Positions 21,401 to 29,726 of a stretch of 64,000 nt of DNA are shown here, in pieces (the stretch's first letter is position 1; each line of letters starts with the position of its first letter). The position numbers and the translations under genes were made by a program. The stretch is from Metridium senile. Lineage: Eukaryota > Cnidaria > Anthozoa > Actiniaria > Metridiidae. Under the pieces are notes generated by a model, which was not told the DNA's origin, did not search any database, and saw nothing but the letters and a program-made list of their open reading frames with translations. The stretch lies in the NCBI GenBank assembly GCA_949775045.1, contig OX459108.1:5831961-5895960 (forward strand), written 5' to 3'.

Positions 21401-24400
21401 AGACAGATCCCATCGTTTGCTAGTAGTAAACTCCCTGCTGTATTTATAAAGATTACGATGATGCAAAAGAGAAAGGGACGGACCGTTAGATATTTGAGGG
21501 AGGGGGGGGGGGGGGGGGGATATTTTTGAGTGCAGGATATTTTTTTGCTAGAGGCTATACAGGATTTTTTTTTTAGTAATTGACCAGCCCTCCTCTAATG
21601 ATCTAATGATCCGTACCTAATATCAGTATAATAAATATAAATATAAGCTTTAGACAGAAGGATTTAGTGTGATTTAGTACTATTTAGTACCAAATATTGT
21701 ATTGCCTTAGTCAAACGGCTTACCATTAATTATGTATGTTCCGGTTCCCGAGAGATCACGTGATACAGTTGCAAAAAGATTGGATGCAGTAGAATAGACC
21801 ACCAGCCTAGAAGCAAACGAACCAGCATACATCAGCAGTCTTTGTATAATTAACGAGTCTTGTCCTATCGCCAGGATATCAAGCTTATTAACCATGGGGT
21901 TATTATTATTTGTACCAGCCAATACCAGACTTAATAGAAGACTTGATTTGAGATGAAGGAAGGAGCTTGGGTGTACTATTGACGCTGGAATCGGGAATAT
22001 GAAATAAAAGTGTTAATAAAGCAAAAGTGCATGTTAGTCTTCCAGATTGGTATAGAGTACTGGTGTACGGTAAGAAGTTTTGAAACTTAATTAATGTTAT
22101 TGATTGATTGATTTAGTCGTTACTTACAAACGTTTCGGAACGTCGGTAATCTGCACTCTTAATGTCACCCTTGGGAACCCAATGGCTTAATTTCTTATAT
22201 CTACGCAGCCAACGTCAAGTATAATCGCTGGTCATAGAATAACAATAGGTTACTTACTCCCAAAGCAATATGCAATGAAAAACAATAGGCTACTTACTCC
22301 CAAAGCAATATGCAATGCTTGCAACAAAACTCCACGGTGAATCCTTCCTGTCTGCGTACAAAAACATAAAAGGTGATACCAATCATTTATCATTTCCTTA
22401 CTATCAATTTAAGAGGAAGTTTTAAAAGACAAGTAGGCTATCTTTCCCGGGGGGAGCTATTATTTGTTACCCCTAAAATGTGGCGTATATTTAGTACCAC
22501 TGAATTCAACCCCTAAACGTTACAACGAACATCCGCGCCCTAGTTTCGGTCGACCGATATGTCTTGCATCTCTCCTCCTACTCCCTCCAGGTTGGCTTTG
22601 CTGACTTATCAATTTCTTATATAGCGCGCCCAATCAAATTTCGGTTCGCTTTACAAAACAGACACGAAAAAATATCTAAGAGTCAAATAAAAGTGTTTTG
22701 AGCTTGTTATTGAAAGTAGGCAATGCCGGTTGAGGTTGCCATAGTTATGTGTCAGCACTATGCTTGAAGAATGTATTGCAACTCAAATCAAATATTAAAA
22801 TAGCTCGGATGGTATACGATCTCATACCCTAACGATATCCGAGGTATATTTTTATGAATTCAGAAACAACCTCCTTTAGTATCATTCTGTTATGGCACAT
22901 TACCTTCTAAAAGCAGACGAATGGTGTTGGGGATAATGGAGATGGTCCTTCCTATAAACGGCAGTGGACAGTTTATCTATAAAGATATAAATATACCTTA
23001 GTAAACTCTGTCTTGTTTTAGACTAATGAGACTTTACTTTATAGTCAATGGAGAAACTCTGTATGTACGAGCTTCTAGCAGGTGACAGTTCCCAAGGGGA
23101 GGACTCCCTTTGTCCAAGTGGTGGGTTTGATCGGCGGTCGGTTTTGAAAATGACTTCTAAAAGGTACGCACAGATTAAAATTACAACCTCTAAAAGGTAC
23201 AGCTGTGCAATGTTCTTGACAGCCAACTTACTTTTAGCAACAAAGCAGAGTGAAAATGACCCTTACAGGTAAATGCCCCCTCCACCAACCCCCCCCCCCC
23301 CGAGGGTGACAGTTAAAAATGCGGTACGTGTTTGTGCATATTAGTGGACTAAGTGCTAAAAGATTGGGCATACGAATTATAACGTCTTTATCCGATAATG
23401 CCTACTATTTGTAGTTAGAAGTAGATGTAACTACCCATAATTTTTCCCGGTCTCAGCTTTGTAGGTTTTAGGTGACTGACTTTATGAATAGAATCATCAG
23501 AATATGAAGAATATTTAGCTATTACTGGCATACCTTTTCTGTGTTGTTCGCCTGTTTAAAAATAGATAAACAAGAAACTCAATTTTATACAAAAGATATT
23601 GAATGCTAAAACAAACCAAAAATACATCATTGAAATATAAAGGAATGCACAGATCATAGCTGCTGTTATTTGGAGCTCGGCGGCAAGCAGGGATTTGACG
23701 CTGGTATGTTCTCAATAGACCTACCTCAAATACTGGGGTGGTCGATGACAATTCACTGATATCACTGCCGGCAGCGTTATCAAGAAAATGGAACAATGTA
23801 AAGCGGTAAAAACCACCTAGCTGTACTTCTTTTGTGAGCTCATCTGCATGTGAAAGAAAAATGGCGAAGAGAATGAATGAGTGAACGAATGAAACAAACA
23901 AACGAAGATATGGCAGAGGAACTGGGGAAGAAATTAATGAGCGAACGTAGGAACAAAAACTGAATAACAAAACTGAATAAAAAATTGGAAGAAAAAGAAA
24001 AGAAGGGAGTAGGGAAAATGCAATGAAGGAAGGGACAATGCAGGCAGAATGGGATTAAAGAAGCAAGGAACAGAATGGACGAAGAAACGGGCCAACGAAC
24101 GCAGGAGGAAAGAAAGGAAGGAGGAAAAGAAAGACGAAAGAAATTCGTAGAAATGACGAAAGAATGGAAATAAAGAAAAAAGACGAAAGAATGGAAAGGA
24201 GGGAATGAAAGAGGAAGGGAAGGGGAGAAAGGAAGGATGGGAAAAATCAAGAAGTAGCTGATAAAGTTGACACCAACAGTAAAAACATAATAGCACAGGA
24301 GGATTAGATCACAATGAAACAATCACAATGTAACGTGCAGCCTACCCACCTCTAAGATAAATAGGAACAGTCTGATGTCTTGTCCATGTCTTGTTTTTTA

Positions 24401-26427
24401 AACTTTTGAGTCTTATTACATGCACAACACTTTTCTCTACAACCACAAATATTATTATGGCTGAGATAGATAGAATTAAAGAATGATACTTTTTCTAGTT
24501 GATCATACGAAATTAGAAATATCGTAAAGAACATATTGATTACACACAGAAGAGTGTTAGTGCCTGTCTTATAGATTAGCTCTGCTATTTGCATGTCAAT
24601 TAACTCAATTGTAACGAAATTCAAATTACTGGAAATAAAATGTAGGTACCAGTGATTACTATATATATAGCGGGTTAGCTCAGTTGGGAGAGCACGGCCT
24701 GTTAACCGGGAGTTCAAACCCTAGCCGGACCATCACTCAGGGTCTTAAAATAATTGAGGAGAATGTTATAACTTTGTATTTATTTCGGTTTATAATTGTT
24801 AGGCTTCGCGTCCTCTCGGATAAGGACGTTAAATCGGAGGTCCCGTCTCGCCACTCACACGGCACTAACCATTAATCGGGGGGACGTAAAAGAACGACTG
24901 AGGACGCAGGTCACGACCATCCTCAGTGAAAGACCTACACTTACACTAATATATACTAATTACTAACAGCTAACTATAATGTGTAAAGCGCATTTGAATA
25001 TACACCTAATCCAAAAAACGTTGTCGGGTCCGCCGCACAGTCCTCGCGCCAAGACCGTGAAGGAAAACACAGTGAATATTTTGATGAGAGTGATAAAACA
25101 AGAAAATAAAAGTAGGCACAACACTATTTCGTTGAAAAAAGTACCACACTAGAGTGTGAACATGCAAATAAATTAATTACTGATTAGATATAACCAATAT
25201 CTTTCACAGTCTTGGCGCGAGGACTGTGCGGCGGACCAGACAACGTTTTTGGGATTAGGTGTATACACATAGAAAGTGCGCTATATAAATGCATTATCAT
25301 TATCATTATACAGCCGTCTAAGTAAATCATGCATGCATACATTTTCCTATAATAGACAATAGACATACCTGATAGAATACGACAGGTAGCATCCTCTTGC
25401 AATGTGCTTCTACAATATTTGCAGGTAAAGGTCGATCTAAAACAACAAAAGATTTTCCTGAACCAGGTTTACGATTACTTATACACTTATTATATTTCAA
25501 TAACGGTTGACGGAGTCAGCGGTGATGAATGGCGAACGGCCATTGCACGACCGAAGTGAACTGTGGGTATTTGTTATTGATAATTTATGCCTCTTTTGTG
25601 GCAGAAAACGAATTTACTGAACAACGCCAGCCCCACAGAGTAAAGAAGAGCTAAGAAATTGTTGAAACTGTGGTTAGCAATCCAGAAAAAAGCAAAAAAG
25701 CAAAAAAGCAAAAGCATATGTTGTATGCTTGTTAAACCGCAATTCCTTTCGGTCGTGCAATCGACGTTCCCCAATCACCGTTCACTAAGTCAACCTTTTT
25801 GAAACAAATGTATTATTTGTCTTGTGAACTGGCAATAGCAAATCCTGTAATCTGACTGGTTAAGAAGTGAATGCGATTTATCCCTAGATTGCGCTCTACG
25901 CAGTTCAATTTATTACCATTACTAGTTTGCTGTTGACTTTGTTCACTGACATTCATGCATTCATGAAACAAAATCGCAAATGAAGAACAATTATGTTTGT
26001 TTACCCAGTTGTCAAAGCTTCGCTTCTTCCAGCAAGATGCACTCGAATATAACAACAACGAGATGACCCAGGACATGTAGAAATAGGACAATAATACCTT
26101 GCACTTTGACTATAAGAACAAACATTCATTATTTTTGATTTATAGACGGCATTATTTCAATATCGATTCTTATTGCTACTATCAGGAGCGACTGCTATAT
26201 ACGAGTGTCAGTACATAAGCTTTAATCAGGACAATCAATAATTAACTAGGATTACATAATGTGACATTCAATGATCAAATAGGATTACATAATTTAACAG
26301 ACATGTTATATTACGTTAGTTTAATTGAAGGGTAATATTTAATTTACCACAGAGAGTGTGGAGACTCTGGCATCGGCTGCTACACCGAATTTTGAAATAT
26401 GTGTAATTATTATAAGAAACATTTTGT

Positions 26428-26459
<32 letters not shown>

Positions 26460-27222
26460 GGCAGACAGACAGACAGACAGATTCGAAAGTGACATATACG
26501 TAATACTAACGTATATTGAGTAACACCAGTGATACCAGACACGACACCTTCAATGCTGAACGTCCCCGTATGTATACGAGTGTTGTTCATTAAACCTCTC
26601 CGTTCAGTAGAATGGTACCTGTAAGCAACAATATAAGAAAAACTACTAATTGCCGGTACTCCTACTTTTCATAGCAACACCACTTGTACTTTCACAACTG
26701 ATTTACTATACCAAACACACCAAGACAAATCGAAAAGACGGACCCTATTCTCCACTTATTTCTGGAGGCGCTTTTAGTTGTTGTTTATTTTTTGTTAAAA
26801 TTTTTTGTTAAACTTTCTAAGACAATTTTTGGGAAAATGGATACCCTGTTAAGCAACAACCACACCCTATCCAGCAAGGGTTGGAATTAATGTGATGCTA
26901 GTTTGACAATCATTTTCACAATAGATTTTTTAATTTTCTTTGTTCCAATAACAATGGTTGGTTGGAAAAGCCTTTTAAAAGAAAATACGTCACTGTACGT
27001 CCACCTTTAGGCAGGTTTACTTACTCTGGCAAACATGGAACGGACAATAATCTAAGAACAACAAGAATTTGAGCTGGTGATGTAATGGATGGTATCCATT
27101 GTAGAGTATTGATAGCTGTATAACACACCTAGGATGAAAAAATGACAATATCATGGGCACCAATAGCAATCATTACGGACCATTACGCGTCATGTCTCGA
27201 TCAGTGAGATCAATGAATGAAT

Positions 27223-27263
<41 letters not shown>

Positions 27264-27298
27264 CCAATCAATCAATCAACCAATCGATCAACCGATTG

Positions 27299-27335
<37 letters not shown>

Positions 27336-27354
27336 CCAATCGATCAACCGATTG

Positions 27355-27386
<32 letters not shown>

Positions 27387-27398
27387 ATCAACCGATTG

Positions 27399-27438
<40 letters not shown>

Positions 27439-29239
27439 ATCAACCGATTGATCGATCAATCAATCAATCAACCAATCGATCAACCGATTGATCAATCAAT
27501 CAATCAATCAATCAGTGTACGAATCACTAAATTAATCGATCCAATCACTAATACGTAACACAAACAATTAATAATTTAAAAAAATTTGAACAATGATAGG
27601 TAATATAATGAAATTTGTAACACCGTAAAAAATGTTAACTTAACTTTACCGACGTTTCGAGCTTTAGCCCTTCGTCGGAGTAAAAGAGTTAGACTGAGCA
27701 GCTGAGAGAGATACCAAGTATAATTATGAAGCGGGAAAAAGTCATGCACCAATCAGAAAGAAATGATAGATTTTGAACAAAGCATGTACCTCTTGGTAGA
27801 GAGCTGCGAGCTGGAAGGTGTTGTGAAGTACAAGATTACCCAGGCGAGCTGAAAGGAAAATGACAAAAACCCATGTTATTTTTTGCCCTATTTCACTCAC
27901 AGGTAGCGCAAGTTCTTGATTCGAGACCATTTACAAGGAACTTGAATGTATGGGAAATTATAAAGTCTTGTTAAAAATAAAAGAAATAAAGTCATTTGTC
28001 TTCTTTTGCCTACAGTTGTAAATTGTCTCGAATCAAGAGCTGGGACAACAGTATGACACCACATTAAACAATCTCTTGTTTTGAAAACCGCTAAGGATCA
28101 TGGTCATCAGAGGGATCAAAAATTGTATCAATATTAGAGTGCTTACACTATGTCCATGAAATATGAACTTTAAAGAAATATTAACTTTCTATGCTCTTGA
28201 GTATTTGTATTCCCTTGTGTACTTTTACTAAGGCTGTTCCAGTTGAGTGATAGTGACTTATAGTCACTAAATAAAAACTATTAGGTAGTAACTATTTAGA
28301 TTTTATTTCATGGACACAGTGTAAGCACCCTAAAATTAAAACCCAATCAAAATAAAATCCAATCAGTTAATGAGATAGTTAAGACCCGGGGGACTCCCTT
28401 ATAAAAGGGGGCGGGGGTCCTCGATGTCCCTTTTAGGGTTTGAAATCAGTGTTTTGGTCTTGCTTATAGGGTGATAATGACGAGAATGCCCACCAGCTAA
28501 GTTTTGTGGCCCCTTTTAGGGTATAAGATTATCAAAAAAGCTTCTTTCCAAAGATTGATTTTAATTTCAAACTCCTTTCCGGTCCCTCTTAGGTGTGAAA
28601 TTTCTTCACTGCCACGCCCGGCAGCATCTCAAAATACAGGTCCCTAAGGGGTCAGGTCCTAATTTTACACCAATTTTACAAAGAAAGAAACATAATTAAA
28701 TGGATGAAAGAAATACATATTTAAAGAACTACAAAAAGAAAAGATGGTATAACTAAGCTTAGTTATTTTGAAAAGTTCATAAAAAACCTCAGTCAGATTT
28801 GCCAGCATAAACTAAAGTTAAGTTACCTACCATCAAACTCAATCAAGTCTATAATATTGACAGAGAGTATAAATCGGTAGACCAGTTTTCCCTGTCGGTA
28901 GAAATATAAAGATATGAGTACAAAATCCGTCAAACTACAATACTACAACAAGTACGCATAATTATTATATTGTTAATCCGCCTTTATTTCCACGGTCACA
29001 TCAAAAATGACTATTTCTGTTTGACCATAGTTACTAGTTAATGACAAGCAAACATTTAGATAGAGAAGTTCTTACAAAAATTTTTTGAAAATACTATATA
29101 GCAGCACTAAAAAAGTAAGAAAACTTACTTGTGTCGCATCTCTCAAATGCTCTCGGCACTGATTTTCGATCTCTTTGAGATGAAAACCATCATTTCGACA
29201 AAACCATTCAAAAACACGTTCTTGCAAACATTTATCCAT
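15473..29239 (-). CDS. MCMDC2: MCM domain-containing protein 2, 21 coding exons, complete
   Basis: Coding exons in order: 29129-29239, 28831-28891, 27790-27848, 27025-27128, 26511-26618, 26005-26103, 25369-25436, 24350-24460, 23725-23843, 22904-22976, 22294-22347, 21724-21984, 21348-21437, 20530-20708, 19868-19945, 19165-19257, 18963-19087, 18239-18284, 17182-17245, 16911-16972, 15473-15562. All phases close and give 684 residues; the human protein has 681. Tell-tale blocks are DARLGNLVLHNTFQLAA, CPGSSRCCYIRVHLAGRSEA and AGSLLLANDGICLIPN, plus VIDEDVVAAVLLFDSSL near the end. A zinc-ribbon-like pair (YYCPISTC in exon 6, CKYC in exon 7) is kept. No Walker A motif is seen, as expected for this divergent MCM relative. 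In mammals MCMDC2 supports meiotic strand invasion and crossover formation. Weakest calls: the exon 11 donor (gtagcc, with gtaagt 4 bp upstream) and exons 8 and 15. AATAAA overlaps the stop codon. Confidence 0.92.
15900..16765. repeat. Nested MITEs around 15944-16381 and 16391-16580
   Basis: The element 15944-16381 has AGGGACCGTTCATTTTTTAC ends with long G and C runs inside. Next to it, 16391-16580 has cagcgcgacgcgc/gcgcgtcgcgctg ends and inner 'ttcgcata'/'tatgcgaa' arms. Outside both, 'ggtgttttcattaac' at about 15904 is mirrored by 'gttaatgaaaac' at about 16750, suggesting an older host element split by the inner two. 'aaacactttgtatcacactt' is repeated in tandem near 16590-16640. Confidence 0.7.
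17004..17140. repeat. 137-bp MITE, GGCCAGTTTTACGAAGCCT ends
   Basis: ggccagttttacgaagcct on the left pairs with aggcttcgtacaactggcc on the right with one or two mismatches. The inner repeats are 'tatccaccgg' and 'tatccagtg'. It sits 42 bp from MCMDC2 exon 19. Confidence 0.85.
17584..17772. repeat. 33-bp minisatellite, about 6 copies
   Basis: The unit 'ttggctggtggtttctattgg' plus 'tacgttgg' repeats head-to-tail about six times with few changes. One frame stays open because 33 is a multiple of 3, but it lies antisense in an MCMDC2 intron and is not a gene. A gcggttttgcg-rich stretch follows to about 17960. Confidence 0.9.
18074..18213. repeat. 140-bp near-perfect hairpin
   Basis: ccgaatcgaaatatggcgtg followed by caattttaataactattgtt, on the left, is mirrored on the right ending ccatatttcgattcgg, around a ~38-bp loop. 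Part of the unit ('aataactattggtcttgactggctagcctc') recurs at 18376-18470. It is 26 bp from MCMDC2 exon 18. Confidence 0.85.
19381..19765. repeat. 385-bp MITE, copy 1 (TACACCCTATGCAAAA ends)
   Basis: tacaccctatgcaaaaagag on the left pairs with ttttgcatagggtgta on the right, with TA outside both ends. A second copy of exactly the same length and few visible differences is at 40588-40972, in a WDR3 intron. The equal length points to fairly recent activity. The interior holds 'gcgaggctctaaaggcccaa' and no gene. Confidence 0.9.
20036..20470. repeat. MITE inside MITE (inner 20201-20421)
   Basis: The inner element has AATAGTCCCCTTC/GAAGGGGACTATT ends and a strong central hairpin: cgagacgaacgttgagcttg pairs with caagctcaacgttcgtctcg. 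It carries 'aagatggcgcaggga'. The outer element has aatggcgattgcacgacc on the left and ggtcg...actattcgccgtt on the right, like the undisturbed copy at about 25520-25795. The inner family has another copy at about 62490-62890. Confidence 0.75.
20709..20990 (+). repeat. SINE with 'cgggtttttctccct' core
   Basis: A tRNA-like head (tggtggcacagtggtttacc, then aaggttaaagtcccggc) is followed by a body with ttccgggtcacgaagg and ggttctcgggtttttctccc. The same core is in the SINE at 4316. Cores like this are seen in widely distributed animal SINEs (possibly the MetaSINE type, from memory). It abuts the acceptor of MCMDC2 exon 14 at 20708, in antisense orientation. Confidence 0.7.
21473..21618. repeat. 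AGGGACGGACCGTTAGAT MITE, second copy
   Basis: It starts agggacggaccgttagat and a G run, and ends tctaatgatccgtaccta, matching the ends of 13342-13576 with more changes on the right. It lies 36 bp upstream of MCMDC2 exon 13 (in gene orientation). Confidence 0.75.
22249..22315 (-). repeat. Tandem duplication of the 3' end of MCMDC2 exon 11 with its donor
   Basis: 'ttacttactcccaaagcaatatgcaatg' is present twice, 36 bp apart (about 22251-22278 and 22292-22315 in plus orientation). The right copy is the real exon end; the left copy repeats the last ~24 coding bases and the splice donor inside the intron. A decoy donor is therefore present just downstream. Confidence 0.8.
23850..24245. repeat. Purine-rich tract (GAA/GGAA-like) in an MCMDC2 intron
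   Basis: On the plus strand about 400 bp are strongly biased to A and G: gaaagaa, ggaagga, gaacgaa and gaatgaa units with no strict period. The minus strand is therefore a long pyrimidine tract, which opens frames rich in Ser, Phe and Leu that are not genes. It ends next to the acceptor of MCMDC2 exon 9. Confidence 0.85.
24665..24990 (+). repeat. tRNA-derived SINE (Asn-like head)
   Basis: The head at 24671-24733 has an intact A-box (tagctcagttgggagagc) and D-stem, an anticodon-loop-like ctGTTaa, and a B-box variant (gagttcaaaccc). The acceptor stem does not pair and the variable region is short, so it is not a working tRNA. The body continues with gcgtcctctcggataaggac, ggaggtcccgtctcgcc and gaccatcctcagtg. 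A related body piece is at 33300-33380. Confidence 0.75.
25001..25263. repeat. MITE with ~60-bp TIRs (CCAAAAAACGTTGTC family)
   Basis: tatacacctaatccaaaaaa, cgttgtc, then ccgccgcacagtcctcgcgc on the left are mirrored almost exactly on the right. The AT-rich middle has no gene. The aaaacgttgtcg end is shared with 3065-3120 and with the larger element 49310-49708, so the three may form one superfamily of ends. Confidence 0.85.
25520..25795. repeat. MITE with GAATGGCGA...TTGCACGACCGAA ends
   Basis: gatgaatggcgaacggccat and tgcacgaccgaa on the left pair with ttcggtcgtgcaatcgacgt and caccgttcac on the right. The middle carries a (agcaaaa)n run. This is the uninterrupted version of the outer element at 20036-20470. 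Confidence 0.75.
26426..26480. repeat. (GACA)n microsatellite
   Basis: About 13 copies of gaca with one 'ggca' variant, in an MCMDC2 intron 31 bp from exon 5. Confidence 0.95.
27217..27515. repeat. (CAAT)n microsatellite with CGATCAACCGATTGAT interruptions
   Basis: Long caat runs are broken at least five times by 'cgatcaaccgattgat', giving a higher-order period of roughly 60-75 bp. The open frame of Asn-Gln-Ser-Ile repeats comes from the microsatellite. Confidence 0.95.
27600..27700 (-). repeat. CGACGAAGGGCTAAAGCTCG repeat, possible hammerhead-like core
   Basis: On the minus strand the core reads CCGACGAAGGGCTAAAGCTC then GAAACGTC, then GGTAAAG. This has the order CYGANGA, short stem-loop, GAAA, GTC of a minimal hammerhead ribozyme of the kind reported in Penelope-like retroelements, but with C in place of the conserved U in CUGANGA. 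A head-to-head double copy is at 29940-30062. Confidence 0.45.
28134..28333. repeat. MITE with TTAGAGTGCTTACACTATGT ends, copy 1
   Basis: ttagagtgcttacactatgt, ccatgaaat at the left pairs with atttcatggacacagtgtaa, gcaccctaa at the right. Inner phrases 'gctgttccagttgagtgat' and 'agtgacttatagtcactaaa' match the larger copy 46222-46504. It lies in MCMDC2 intron 2. Confidence 0.85.
28387..28660. repeat. Degraded copy of the CCTTTTAGGGT MITE family
   Basis: gggggactcccttataaaag, a G run and three 'cccttttagggt'-like units match the style of 6631-6910, but the right end is eroded (gtccctaaggggtcaggtcc). Confidence 0.65.
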
Positions 29240-29612
29240 ACTTCCTGCACATTATTTCATTGTAAATCAGCTCAAACGTTACAAACTGTAAAACGTTTGC
29301 ACCGAACACAGAGCACAAACGGGGCAAACACAAAACGGGACAAAAACTTCCAGGTTGTATGTTTAAAAATCTATTTTCGCGCCACTTTTTGGACTTTGTA
29401 CGTACGGCCGGACGCGCGCGTCCAAAACACATTTTTGGCGGGAAATGATCAGACAGATACAGACCAGGTGTTATCCGAGAGAAGCACAAGCAATGTGTTC
29501 TTTTGTGTTGATGTTTTGGACTGCTTGGCACCTTTATGTTGTAAAAAGGGAAAAAATTAAAAACTTTGTAAAAATAAAAAAGTAAATAAATAAAACCGGA
29601 AAACCATTAATT

Positions 29613-29690
29613 GGGTTTCCTGTGGTGACAGTTTACCGATTCGTGATCGTAGCATGCGTTGCATTGTACCCACGTGCCAAGATGGCGGAC
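29613..29690 (+). promoter_or_regulatory. GGGTTTCCTGTGGT and AAGATGGCGGAC motifs between MCMDC2 and WDR3
   Basis: GGGTTTCCTGTGGT at 29613-29626 and CCAAGATGGCGGACC near 29680 lie in the 487-bp gap between the MCMDC2 start (29239, minus) and the WDR3 start (29727, plus). The first is the motif also found before PCNP and the galactosyltransferase. The second matches the YY1-type AAGATGGCGGC element common at animal promoters. Function is inferred from position. Confidence 0.5.
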
Positions 29691-29726
29691 CGCTAAAGTG
29701 CTTATTTGAAGTTTTTATCAGTAAAA

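Noticed and set aside
23840..24322. Open frames of 120 and 160 codons rich in Ser, Phe and Leu on the minus strand
   Set aside because: They come from the purine-rich tract read on the opposite strand and overlap each other in different frames.
24671..24733. Functional tRNA-Asn
   Set aside because: The D-arm and anticodon look right, but the acceptor stem does not pair and the anticodon stem is weak; a SINE body follows directly.
29129..29560. 143-codon plus-strand frame
   Set aside because: It is antisense to MCMDC2 exon 1, which has a clear ATG, donor and family match in the following exons.
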